A stretch of DNA of 64,000 nucleotides, from the NCBI GenBank assembly GCA_964293155.1, contig CAXYYA010000007.1:1-64000 (forward strand). Direction: 5' to 3'. A program made the translations under genes and the position numbers. Under the pieces are notes generated by a model, which had not been told where the DNA came from, made no database searches, and saw nothing but the letters and a program-made list of their open reading frames with translations. Shown piece after piece: positions 1-7,700 of the stretch (position 1 is its first letter; every line of letters starts with the position of its first letter). The stretch comes from JAQVEB01 sp028698105. Its GTDB lineage: Bacteria > Bacteroidota > Bacteroidia > Bacteroidales > Dysgonomonadaceae.

Positions 1-2136
1 TTTACTACTATTCAACAGCTTCATATTGACCTAAACAACACCAAAGAAAACAGTGTTACCTACGAAGATTTTAAGGACAAAAAATTGGTTTTGATTGCTG
101 ACGAAGCTCACCACTTGGTAGCAGGAACAAAATCGGGCAATATGTTCGGCAGTTGGGAAGACACCGTAAAGAAAATTCACGATTCCAATTTTGAAAATGT
201 CTTGTTGGAGTTCACAGCAACTATTGACACCGATACAGCAGAACTAGTCAAACACTATCAGGACAAGGTGATTTTTAAATATGACCTTGCTCAATTCCGA
301 ATTGACAAGTATTCAAAGGAAATCAACCTAATTCGTTCTTTGTATGACGAGCAAGACCGAATTATCCAAGCCGTTATATTGAACTTGTATCGGCAGGAAT
401 TGGCAACTTCAAACAATATCAATTTGAAGCCAGTAATTCTGTTTAAAGCCAAAAAGACAATCAAAGAATCGGAACAAAACAAAGAGAATTTTCACAAACT
501 GATTGATGATTTTTCAGTGGCAATGGTAGAGAAAATTCAAAAGACTTCTACCGTTCCAATCGTTCAAAAGGCTTTTCGATTTTTTGAAACTAAAGGTATT
601 TCACCCAACGAAATTGTTAAGCGTATTCAAGCCAATTTCAGATTTGAAAATTGCCTAAGTGCCAACAATGATGCAGAAGCGGAACAAAACCAAATATTGC
701 TTAATACTTTGGAAGATGAAAACAATCCAATCCGTGCCGTTTTTGCCGTTCAGAAACTTAATGAAGGTTGGGATGTTTTGAATTTGTTTGACATTGTTCG
801 CCTTTACGAAGACCGTGATGGCAAAGACGGAAAGCCAGGAAAAACAACATTATCAGAAGCCCAATTAATTGGTCGTGGTGCAAGGTATTACCCTTTTGCC
901 TTAGAAGAAGGCCAAGACAAGTTTACTCGAAAATTTGATGATGATATTTCCAATGACTTAAAAACGTTGGAAGAATTGTATTACCACACCAAAGAAGACA
1001 GTCGATATATTTCAGAGTTGAAGAAAGCTCTTGTTGATTCGGGTATTTATGAAGATGATGCCAATTTGGTTCAACTCAATTTGTTCTTAAAACCTGAATT
1101 TAAGAAAACAGATTTTTATAGAGACGGACACGTTTTCTTCAATAAGAAAATCCCAAAAAGTTTTGACAACATAAAATCATTTGCGGATTTGGGAGTTACT
1201 AAAACTAACTATCGTTATACTTTATCTTCGGGAGTTGGCAGGATGTCAAAGGCTTTAGCTTTTGAACTTGAATCTCCTCTATCGGACAGTGAAATATTAA
1301 AATCAGATGATATCCTTTTGGCTAAAGATGAAACTAAGCCGAAGAAACGATTTGTACCTCAACATATTATTCGTTTTGCATTAAGTCAAAACCCGTTTTT
1401 CTATTTTGACAGCTTATCGCATTACTTTCCAAGCATTGGTTCACTTTCCAATTTCATTGAAAGCACAGACTTTTTAGCAGGTTTGGAAATAACATTTAGC
1501 GGAACAGCCAACCGACTAAAAGAAATCAGCCATTACGACTATTTGCAAGCCTTAAACGGACTTTTGCAAAACATTGAAGCGGACATAAAGAGCAACACTA
1601 CAGAATACGAAGGTTCAGACTATATCAAAGAGCCAGTTCACAAAGTTTTCAAGGATAAAGAGATAAAGGTTTACAAAGACAGTGAACGAGCAGACGGACA
1701 AGAAACATTGGTAGCCAACGAGCCTTGGTATGTTTACAATGCCAACTATGGAACAAGTGAAGAAAAGAAATTTGTAGAGTTGTTTTCAAGACGATTTGAA
1801 GGACTCAATCAGAAGTTTGAGAATATTTACCTAATCCGTAACGAAAGAGAAATTAAAATCTTCGACAAACTCGGACGAGCTTTTGAACCAGACTTTCTAT
1901 TGTTCTGCAAACAACGTGACGGAGAGCAAATGACTTTTCAGGTTTTCATAGAGCCAAAAGGAAACCACCTTTTAGGTCACGACAAATGGAAAGAAGACTT
2001 TTTGAAGGAAATAAGAACCGAACAAAAGACTATCAAAATTCACACAGACACTTATTTGATAACAGCCGTTCCGTTCTACAATTACAATAACGAAAACGAA
2101 TTTAAGACGACATTAGAAAATACATTAAATGAATAG
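1..2136 (+). CDS. Type III restriction enzyme, Res (helicase-nuclease) subunit, 5'-truncated by window
   Basis: The reading frame is open from base 1, so the true start lies outside the window; 711 residues are visible. Seen: helicase motif II DEAH at about residues 34-37, a TAT-type motif III (FTATID), and a motif VI-like QLIGRGAR preceded by the conserved NEGWDVLN block. Near the C-terminus EPDFLLF and FIEPKGN form a PD-(D/E)xK nuclease site. This order of SF2 translocase then C-terminal nuclease is that of Res subunits of type III restriction-modification, which cut DNA in complex with a Mod methyltransferase. The mod gene would be expected just upstream, outside the window. The gene is more AT-rich than the housekeeping genes that follow, consistent with horizontal acquisition. 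A stand-alone DEAD/DEAH nuclease of another defence system is the main alternative. Confidence 0.88.
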   Translation, partial: FTTIQQLHIDLNNTKENSVTYEDFKDKKLVLIADEAHHLVAGTKSGNMFGSWEDTVKKIHDSNFENVLLEFTATIDTDTAELVKHYQDKVIFKYDLAQFRIDKYSKEINLIRSLYDEQDRIIQAVILNLYRQELATSNNINLKPVILFKAKKTIKESEQNKENFHKLIDDFSVAMVEKIQKTSTVPIVQKAFRFFETKGISPNEIVKRIQANFRFENCLSANNDAEAEQNQILLNTLEDENNPIRAVFAVQKLNEGWDVLNLFDIVRLYEDRDGKDGKPGKTTLSEAQLIGRGARYYPFALEEGQDKFTRKFDDDISNDLKTLEELYYHTKEDSRYISELKKALVDSGIYEDDANLVQLNLFLKPEFKKTDFYRDGHVFFNKKIPKSFDNIKSFADLGVTKTNYRYTLSSGVGRMSKALAFELESPLSDSEILKSDDILLAKDETKPKKRFVPQHIIRFALSQNPFFYFDSLSHYFPSIGSLSNFIESTDFLAGLEITFSGTANRLKEISHYDYLQALNGLLQNIEADIKSNTTEYEGSDYIKEPVHKVFKDKEIKVYKDSERADGQETLVANEPWYVYNANYGTSEEKKFVELFSRRFEGLNQKFENIYLIRNEREIKIFDKLGRAFEPDFLLFCKQRDGEQMTFQVFIEPKGNHLLGHDKWKEDFLKEIRTEQKTIKIHTDTYLITAVPFYNYNNENEFKTTLENTLNE

Positions 2137-2157
2137 ATATGCCAACGCTCAACAGCC

Positions 2158-2216
2158 ACACACATTGCCAAGTCGCACCAGCCGACTCCCAAGTCAAAAC
2201 TTGGCAAAAAGTGTGT
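2158..2216. repeat. Imperfect hairpin in spacer after res
   Basis: Arms TTGCCAAGT (2165-2173) and ACTTGGCAA (2199-2207) are perfect complements over 9 bp, extended outward by ACACAC/GTGTGT. The loop is 25 nt. There is no T-run, so it is not a simple terminator. It sits about 20 bp past the end of the restriction gene. Confidence 0.6.
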
Positions 2217-2278
2217 CTGTTCCAACCCACAACCGACAGACAATCAGGACGAAAGAAAAACACCGAACGCACAACAGG

Positions 2279-2395
2279 CGTTTGGCGGCAATGGCGGGTG
2301 ATGTGGTTAATTGAACATTCAACCTCGCATCAAATTTTGTGCTGGGCTGACAGTTTAGAGCTCCGAAATCCGCCACTGCGCCAAGCGCCAAACCG
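2279..2395. repeat. Long interrupted inverted repeat in spacer after res
   Basis: The left arm (2280-2297: GTTTGGCG, then TGGCGG) is complementary to the right arm (2370-2393: CCGCCA, then CGCCAAAC), with a few unpaired bases between the blocks. With the hairpin at 2158-2216 it fills most of the 300-bp gap 2137-2438. The short frames here have no protein-like composition, so I see no gene, only structured non-coding DNA, possibly a recombination or mobile-element relic. Confidence 0.5.
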
Positions 2396-2438
2396 TTGTG
2401 AGCAAATTGCAATCACTCAGATAATTTGAAAAGATAGA

Positions 2439-2660
2439 ATGTCAAAGCAAAAAGATTTAAGCCAGTATCTTAAACAATACCCTGAGGCAAAAAAATGGTT
2501 GAACCAGTGTATTGTTTGTCAAAGCATAGGTTATAAGCCAGAAATGCCTGAAAAGATATATCCAGGCTACTTAGCTGAAAACCTTCGTAGACTGTTGTCA
2601 CCTTTAGAAGTAAATAAGCTAAACATTTGTACTCATTGTGATAAACATTTTCCAGCTTAA
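2439..2660 (+). CDS. Small protein with two CxxC pairs, function unknown
   Basis: A 73-residue protein that I do not recognise. Two CxxC pairs (C24/C27 and C64/C67) suggest a single zinc ribbon in which the pairs at both ends of the protein bind one metal. The rest is polar and helical with no signal peptide or membrane segment, so it is probably cytoplasmic. It follows the restriction gene on the same strand after a structured non-coding spacer and ends just before a bidirectional terminator. Whether it belongs to the defence locus or is passenger DNA cannot be told. A clear ATG and protein-like composition support it as a real gene. Confidence 0.6.
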   Translation: MSKQKDLSQYLKQYPEAKKWLNQCIVCQSIGYKPEMPEKIYPGYLAENLRRLLSPLEVNKLNICTHCDKHFPA

Positions 2661-2708
2661 AGCTTTAAATTTCTGATTAATTGCCTACAACATTTGCTTT
2701 CCACAAAA

Positions 2709-2731
2709 AATCCCGACTTTCAATCGGGATT
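2709..2731. terminator. Bidirectional intrinsic terminator
   Basis: Stem AATCCCGA/TCGGGATT with loop CTTTCAA, preceded by an A-run (2705-2710) and followed by a T-run, so it works in both directions. It lies between the convergent small CxxC gene (ending 2660) and the SRPBCC gene (ending 2738). Confidence 0.9.
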
Positions 2732-2737
2732 TTTTAT

Positions 2738-3157
2738 TTATAATTTATCGTAAGGCAGCACAGCCAGCGCCTCCGAAATCTTCTCCACCGCCTCTTTCAT
2801 CGGTTTGGAAACCATCGGTTTGATGAACGGGTTGAGGTCGGCGCGGACGGTGAGGCGCATGCGGGTATCGTTTTCGGCTTTGGGAACGAGTTGCAGCCAA
2901 AGGAACACATCGAACGGCAGGTTTTCCGATTTGAATTTCACCAGCTTGTTGGGTTCACGCTCCACTACGTTGAACTTCACTTTCCCGATCGGATCCACCC
3001 GGAACGAAACGCTGTCGGCATCGAACGAAAAGTCCTTTATCTTGTCTTCGGGAATACGATCCTTCAGCAATTCCAGCTTGCTCATATCGGAAAGCACCCG
3101 ATACACGTCGGCATCGCTGTGCGATATGGTTTTTACATCGCTGACAAACTCCGTCAT
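2738..3157 (-). CDS. SRPBCC (START-like) family protein
   Basis: A protein of 139 residues with the helix-grip pattern of the SRPBCC superfamily: an N-terminal strand, a helix starting VYRVLSDMSKLELLKDRIP, several beta strands with FRVDPIGKVKFNVVE and a long C-terminal helix FIKPMVSKPMKEAVEKISEAL. The family binds hydrophobic ligands in a central cavity; the ligand here is unknown. An upstream in-frame ATG exists at 3190, but I chose 3157 because that ATG overlaps the pyrE stop in an ATGA junction, the coupling used repeatedly in this region, and because MTEFVSDV is the natural fold start. It is co-transcribed after pyrE and closed by the terminator at 2709-2731. This family member commonly follows pyrE in Bacteroidales (recalled, not checked). 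Confidence 0.85.
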   Translation of the reverse strand: MTEFVSDVKTISHSDADVYRVLSDMSKLELLKDRIPEDKIKDFSFDADSVSFRVDPIGKVKFNVVEREPNKLVKFKSENLPFDVFLWLQLVPKAENDTRMRLTVRADLNPFIKPMVSKPMKEAVEKISEALAVLPYDKL

Positions 3158-3810
3158 TTCTTCGCGGTTTTTTTGGGTGACTGTCCCCAAATTTCGGGGT
3201 CTTTGCGCCAGTCTTGCAGCGTTTTAACTTCGGACTCATCAATGTAATCCGTTGCCAGCGCCTCATCCAGAATGGCGTCGTAATTGCTGAGCGCGGTAAG
3301 CTCCACGCGCGCTTCTTTCATGGCCTCTTTCGCCACCCGAAAGCCGTACGAAAAGATCGCCAGCATGCCCAACACATCGCAACCGTTTTTACGTATCGCT
3401 TCCACGGCCTTCAGGCTGCTGCCTCCGGTAGAAACGAGGTCTTCAATGACGATCACTTTTTGTTTGGGTTTCAAATCGCCCTCGATCAGATTTTCCAATC
3501 CGTGATCTTTCGGCGTTGAGCGAATGTACACGAAAGGCAGCCCCAGCACATCGGCAACGAGCGCTCCCGGCGCAATGGCTCCTGTTGCAACACCGGCTAT
3601 CGCCTCGGTTTGGGGATATTTTTCGAGGATGATGCGTGCAAATTCCACCTTGATGAAGTTGCGGATCAAAGGGTACGACATTAATTTACGGTTGTCGCAG
3701 TATATCGGAGATCTCCAGCCCGAGGCCCACGTGAACGGATTGGCTGGTTGAAGTTTTACGGCTTTAATTTTCAGCAGTTTCTCTGCGGTTAGTTTCTCAA
3801 TTGTTTCCAT
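3154..3810 (-). CDS. pyrE: Orotate phosphoribosyltransferase
   Basis: The 218-residue enzyme joins orotate to PRPP, giving orotidine 5'-phosphate in de novo pyrimidine synthesis (cytoplasmic). Seen: the N-terminal substrate loop with FTWASGWRSPIYCDNRKL and the PRPP-binding motif VIVIEDLVSTGGSSLKA at about residues 117-133. Length is typical. The promoter -7 box at 3842-3849 lies shortly upstream, so pyrE is probably first in a two-gene transcript with the SRPBCC gene, joined by a 4-bp ATGA overlap. No pyrimidine-dependent leader is apparent. Confidence 0.95.
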   Translation of the reverse strand: METIEKLTAEKLLKIKAVKLQPANPFTWASGWRSPIYCDNRKLMSYPLIRNFIKVEFARIILEKYPQTEAIAGVATGAIAPGALVADVLGLPFVYIRSTPKDHGLENLIEGDLKPKQKVIVIEDLVSTGGSSLKAVEAIRKNGCDVLGMLAIFSYGFRVAKEAMKEARVELTALSNYDAILDEALATDYIDESEVKTLQDWRKDPEIWGQSPKKTAKK

Positions 3811-3841
3811 TGTTCATTGATTTTTATCGGAAGATGAGGTA

Positions 3842-3849
3842 CAAAATTA
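3842..3849 (-). promoter_or_regulatory. Bacteroidetes -7 promoter box upstream of pyrE
   Basis: On the minus strand this reads TAATTTTG, matching TAnnTTTG, about 30 bp upstream of the pyrE ATG. No convincing -33 TTTG is seen at the usual spacing. Confidence 0.5.
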
Positions 3850-3898
3850 GTCATTTTTCGGCAGAATAGAAACGGATTGAAAAATAAAAACGCGACGG

Positions 3899-4594
3899 CT
3901 AAAAAACTTCACCCAATGTAGCAATGCTCAATTTCAACCCGGGAACATGCTGAAGAGCATCTGCGCAGGCTTCCAATGTGGAGCCCGTGGTGATCACGTC
4001 ATCAACAAGCAGCAGGTGTTTGTCCGAAAATTCACCGGTATTTCTTACGCTGAAAATATCTTTTACGTTTTCCCAACGTTGCGTTTTGGAGCGTTTGGTT
4101 TGCGTGGGATTGTAAATTGCACGCACCAGATTACCGGTGGACACTGGGATGGAAGTGGCTTGTGAAAGGCCTTTGGCGATCATCTCCGCCTGGTTGTAAC
4201 CACGCTTTCTCTGTTTTTTGGGATGAAGCGGCACGGGAACGATGAGGTTCACCGGCCGGATGAAATCGCTCCCGATAAGGTCTTGCCCGAACAACCGCCC
4301 CATTGTGATCCCCAATTGTTGTTTGTGGTTGTATTTTATTTCGTGAACGATGGGTTGCAGGGTTCCGCCTTTGGCATATACGCAAAACGTGGCCACCCGT
4401 TCAAACGGAAATCGGCCTGCCAGTAGCTCTTCCGCTGCATTTCCGGGGTCGTTGAAGTTATGGGTCTTCGGCAATTTGTAGATGCATTTCAGGCACACGC
4501 CTTCTTCCGACGGCAACAGTTTTGCTTCGCAAACCGCGCAACAGTCGGGGAAGAACAAATGCAAAAACTCGTGCATCACAACGGAAGGTTTCAT
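3899..4594 (-). CDS. comF: ComF family phosphoribosyltransferase-like protein
   Basis: The 231-residue protein has an N-terminal four-cysteine zinc knuckle (FPDCCAVCEAK...VCLKC, residues about 15-37) and a C-terminal PRTase domain with the PRPP-type motif LLLVDDVITTGSTL near residue 195. ComF proteins are linked to DNA uptake and recombination in competent bacteria; the role in Bacteroidetes is not settled. Its ATG overlaps the recX stop (ATGA), making it the last gene of a prmC-recX-comF operon. I saw no terminator in the 88-bp gap before the pyrE promoter. Confidence 0.9.
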   Translation of the reverse strand: MKPSVVMHEFLHLFFPDCCAVCEAKLLPSEEGVCLKCIYKLPKTHNFNDPGNAAEELLAGRFPFERVATFCVYAKGGTLQPIVHEIKYNHKQQLGITMGRLFGQDLIGSDFIRPVNLIVPVPLHPKKQRKRGYNQAEMIAKGLSQATSIPVSTGNLVRAIYNPTQTKRSKTQRWENVKDIFSVRNTGEFSDKHLLLVDDVITTGSTLEACADALQHVPGLKLSIATLGEVF

Positions 4595-5082
4595 TTCTTT
4601 GGGTTTTTCGTGAAAATGTTATCCACGCATTTCAGCGTTTCGTCCATCGCGAAACCGCGCCCGAGGGCGAAACGAATGAGTTTGGTGCGTTTTTCGTAGT
4701 CCGTGGCGCCTTTCACCGATTTCAGTTTGTGCTCCAGCAACGGTTGTAGCTTCTCGTTGAATGAACTGTCGGGAAATTCGCCGAACGCCTCTGCGATAGT
4801 TTCCTGCGGAATATTTTTTTGCCGCAGGGCAAATTCTATTTTCACGCGACCCCATTTGTTGAAACGCAGCTTGTCGTTAATAAAACTGCGGCAGTAACGC
4901 GATTCGTCGAGGAATTTATCGTTTTTCAGCCTTTTGATGATCTTCTCTTTCGCGCTATCGTCCAGCGCATACCGGTTGAGCTTTTGCCGTATTTGCGATG
5001 CGCAGCACTCGCGCTTCGCGCAAGCCGCCGCCATGCGTGAAAACGCTTTTTCTTCGCTTATGTTGATCGGGGTACTGTTCAC
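4591..5082 (-). CDS. recX: Regulatory protein RecX
   Basis: 163 residues built of three-helix repeats, with the RecX signature CAKRECCASQIRQKL near the start, followed by KIIKRLKNDKFLDESRYCRSFINDKL. RecX binds RecA filaments and limits their activity. The gene is not next to recA here but between prmC and comF, with 4-bp ATGA overlaps on both sides, so translation of the three is probably coupled. Confidence 0.92.
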   Translation of the reverse strand: MNSTPINISEEKAFSRMAAACAKRECCASQIRQKLNRYALDDSAKEKIIKRLKNDKFLDESRYCRSFINDKLRFNKWGRVKIEFALRQKNIPQETIAEAFGEFPDSSFNEKLQPLLEHKLKSVKGATDYEKRTKLIRFALGRGFAMDETLKCVDNIFTKNPKK

Positions 5083-5960
5083 GGCATTTCGGCTTTTATC
5101 ATGCGGTCGTTTCCGGAGAGGTCTTTCCGCATTTCCACATTTAGATATCCTGTTTGGTTGAGCATGGCAACAATTCTTTCGCCGTAGGCGCGATTGATCT
5201 CGAAGAAAAGCTTACCTGCGGTATTCAGTTGCTGCAAGGCAATACCGGCAATGCGTTCGTAGAACAAGAGCGCGTTATCGTTGGGGACGAACAGCGCTTC
5301 GTGCGGTTCAAACCGGAGCACATTGGGCTCCATGCCTCTTTTTTCCGATTCCGTTACGTACGGCGGGTTGCTCACTACAATATCGTATCCGGCCTGCCCG
5401 GGAATCTCCCTCAATACATCTACCTGTTCAAAAAACACCTCAACATTATTTAACTGCGCGTTTGCAGCCGCTACCCGCAGCGCTTTTTCCGAAATATCCC
5501 ATGCGTGTACCTCAGCCTGCGGAATATTTTTTGCCAGCGCAACGGCGATGCAACCGCTCCCGGTGCCGATATCGAGAATTTTCGGATCAGTCCGTTTATT
5601 TTCCGAAAGGATCCATTCCACCAATTCCTCGGTTTCGGGACGCGGGATGAGCACCGACGGATCAACCGTGAACTCCATATCGAAAAAGTGCGCTTTGCCC
5701 AAAATGTACTGAAACGGCTCGTAATTCCGCAGCCGAAGCAGAATATCTTCCAGTTTTATGCGTTCCGCATCCGATAATTTGTTAAATTTGCGGGTTGCAA
5801 TATCCGCAGCCGAGTATCGGAATACATCTTGCAGGATAAGACGCGAAAAGGTTTTCACCTCATCGGCAGGATAAAATTCCCGCAACGCGTTGTGTATGTG
5901 TTCTGCCGGATTTTGCACGAGCGTTTTTTTAGTAAGCAAATATACGGAAAATTTTTTCAT
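5079..5960 (-). CDS. prmC: Peptide chain release factor glutamine methyltransferase
   Basis: A 293-residue SAM-dependent enzyme that N5-methylates the glutamine of the GGQ motif in release factors RF1 and RF2. Seen: an N-terminal helical domain that binds the release factor (residues 1-90), the SAM motif DIGTGSGCIAVALA (130-143) and the catalytic NPPY (198-201) in IVVSNPPYVTES. Length is normal. It is the first gene of the minus-strand operon with recX and comF; its upstream region is the 21-bp repeat array, and I found no clear promoter box there. Confidence 0.95.
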   Translation of the reverse strand: MKKFSVYLLTKKTLVQNPAEHIHNALREFYPADEVKTFSRLILQDVFRYSAADIATRKFNKLSDAERIKLEDILLRLRNYEPFQYILGKAHFFDMEFTVDPSVLIPRPETEELVEWILSENKRTDPKILDIGTGSGCIAVALAKNIPQAEVHAWDISEKALRVAAANAQLNNVEVFFEQVDVLREIPGQAGYDIVVSNPPYVTESEKRGMEPNVLRFEPHEALFVPNDNALLFYERIAGIALQQLNTAGKLFFEINRAYGERIVAMLNQTGYLNVEMRKDLSGNDRMIKAEMP

Positions 5961-5980
5961 CCCGAAACGGACGAAGAAAT

Positions 5981-6508
5981 TAGCCTGTCTTTAACAGAGC
6001 GCTTTCGGAGTTAAAGCGCGTCAAACCGGTTCAAATAGCCGCCAGCGCGGTTCCGGCAACCGCAACAACGCTTCGGATAACTGCAAGCGCGATTCAGATA
6101 TACGCCGCAACGGTTCAGATGAGCGCAAACACGCTTTGGACGACTGCAAGCGCGATCTCGAACAACAGCGAGGATGGTTCAGACGGACGCAGGCACGATT
6201 CTGGACAGTGTAAGACCGATTCTGACGACTGCAAGAACGGTTCTGATGACGGTAAGCGATGTTCTGACGACTGCAAGTACGATTCCGGACAGTGCAAGAG
6301 CGATTCTGACGACTGCGAGTACAGTTCTGGTGACGGTCAGGGCGGTTCTGATGAGTGCAAGGTGCGTTCAGGCGATCGTTAGCGAGGTTCCGGCCGTTGT
6401 AAGCCGGATTCGGATCACCGCACGCGGCTTTCGGTACAACACCGGCGCGCACCGGACGGACGCCAGACACGTTACAAAGGCTGCAAAACAGTTTCAACGG
6501 GCTGCAAA
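5981..6508. repeat. Degenerate 21-bp tandem repeat array (about 24 units)
   Basis: From about 5981 to 6508 the gap between prmC and ribD divides into consecutive 21-nt units with approximate consensus AAGnnCGATTCTGACGACTGC. The best units lie at 6170-6380. I find one single-base register change, near 6150. As 21 is a multiple of three and the unit lacks stops, several frames on both strands stay open and mimic repeat proteins, which explains the spurious frames here. Each unit spans two helical turns. Function unknown: minisatellite, protein-binding array, or relic of a heptapeptide-repeat gene. Confidence 0.85.
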
Positions 6509-6549
6509 CAAGCAGCACAGAACAGAAAGCTCTCAACGGATAAAAACAG

Positions 6550-7617
6550 ATGACACCTGACACCCTATACATGCAGCGCTGCCTGAAACTTGCCCGAAAG
6601 GGCGAAGGTTCCGCCCGGCCCAACCCGATGGTAGGCGCCGTTATTGTACACGACGGGAAAATTATCGGCGAAGGTTACCATCGCCGGTACGGCGAGGCGC
6701 ATGCCGAGGTGAATGCCATCCTTTCCGTAAAAGATGCCGCACTTATGCCGCAATCCACCATGTACGTTTCGCTGGAGCCCTGTTCGCACTACGGCAAAAC
6801 ACCGCCGTGTGCCGAACTGATCGTTTCGAAAAAAATCCCCCGCGTGGTAATTGCTACGTCCGACCCCAACCCGAAAGTGTCCGGCAACGGCATCCGCATC
6901 ATGCGCGAAGCGGGAATTGAGGTAACCGTGGGAGTACTGGAAGACGAAGCGCGCGAACTGAACCGGATGTTTTTCGTGAATCAGCAGGACAAAAGGCCTT
7001 ATGTGATCTTAAAATGGGCGCAGTCCAAAGACGGATTCATAGACCACAAACGCACTTCTTTATCCGAAGGAAACCCGGCGCAAATATCCAACGACCTCAC
7101 CCACAGCATCGTTCACAAATTCAGGACAACCGTACAAGGCATTATGGTGGGAACCAACACGGTGATCATGGATGATCCCCGATTAACCGTGCGGAAATGG
7201 TACGGGAATAATCCGGTGCGCATCGTCATTGACCGTGAAAGCAAAATACCGCCCGGTTCAGCGGTATTCAACAACGATGCAAAAACCATCGTTTTTACGG
7301 AAAATCCCGATTATCCCGTGAAAAAAGAGAACGTAAAACCGCTTCTGCTCGACTTTAACTCAGAAACCAACGCGCAGATTTTAAAACATTTATACGCCGA
7401 AGGCGTGTACTCCGTACTCGTTGAAGGCGGCGCGCAACTGTTGGCGTCATTTATCGAAAAAAATCTGTGGGACGAGGCGTATATCGAGGTCGGCAATAAA
7501 CGGCTAAACGAAGGCACAAAAGCTCCTGTGATACAACCGGATAAAGCAATTGCAAAAAAATATTTAGATTCAGTTCAAATTCATTTAAAGAACAAAATAA
7601 CTCGAAATTTTCTTTAA
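6550..7617 (+). CDS. ribD: Bifunctional riboflavin deaminase/reductase RibD
   Basis: This 355-residue enzyme catalyses two riboflavin steps: deamination of the pyrimidine (N-terminal domain) and NADPH-dependent reduction of the ribose side chain (C-terminal domain). Seen: the zinc deaminase site HAE (51-53) and PC...GKTPPC (77-87); the reductase domain begins near KRPYVILKWAQSKDGFID (about 148) and contains VQGIMVGTNTVIMDDPRLTVR. Other riboflavin genes are not adjacent, and I found no FMN riboswitch pattern upstream, where the 21-bp repeat array ends about 40 bp before the ATG. Confidence 0.96.
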   Translation: MTPDTLYMQRCLKLARKGEGSARPNPMVGAVIVHDGKIIGEGYHRRYGEAHAEVNAILSVKDAALMPQSTMYVSLEPCSHYGKTPPCAELIVSKKIPRVVIATSDPNPKVSGNGIRIMREAGIEVTVGVLEDEARELNRMFFVNQQDKRPYVILKWAQSKDGFIDHKRTSLSEGNPAQISNDLTHSIVHKFRTTVQGIMVGTNTVIMDDPRLTVRKWYGNNPVRIVIDRESKIPPGSAVFNNDAKTIVFTENPDYPVKKENVKPLLLDFNSETNAQILKHLYAEGVYSVLVEGGAQLLASFIEKNLWDEAYIEVGNKRLNEGTKAPVIQPDKAIAKKYLDSVQIHLKNKITRNFL

Positions 7618-7654
7618 ATATCAATTTTAATGCGGTAGAAGCCAAAAAACTTTC

Positions 7655-7662
7655 TACTTTTG
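7655..7662 (+). promoter_or_regulatory. -7 promoter box upstream of lipoprotein gene
   Basis: TACTTTTG matches TAnnTTTG and lies 38 bp before the chosen ATG at 7701. No good -33 element is seen. Confidence 0.45.
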
Positions 7663-7700
7663 CATAACTTAAATGTATTGTACAATATTTTTTGAAACAA

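Noticed and set aside
2139..2429. 96-codon and 61-codon frames after the restriction gene
   Set aside because: Composition is not protein-like and the interval is occupied by large inverted repeats.
5981..6508. CRISPR array
   Set aside because: The repeats are directly adjacent with no unique spacers, no conserved repeat sequence and no cas genes nearby.
6380..6549. FMN riboswitch upstream of ribD
   Set aside because: None of the conserved FMN-element segments could be found; the interval is the tail of the repeat array.
6021..6623. 200-codon minus-strand frame and overlapping plus-strand frames (6119-6382, 6174-6560) that look like repeat proteins
   Set aside because: They arise because the 21-bp repeat is a multiple of three and lacks stops in several frames. 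They run antisense into ribD or overlap its start, and the best plus-strand heptad frame is broken by the register change near 6150.
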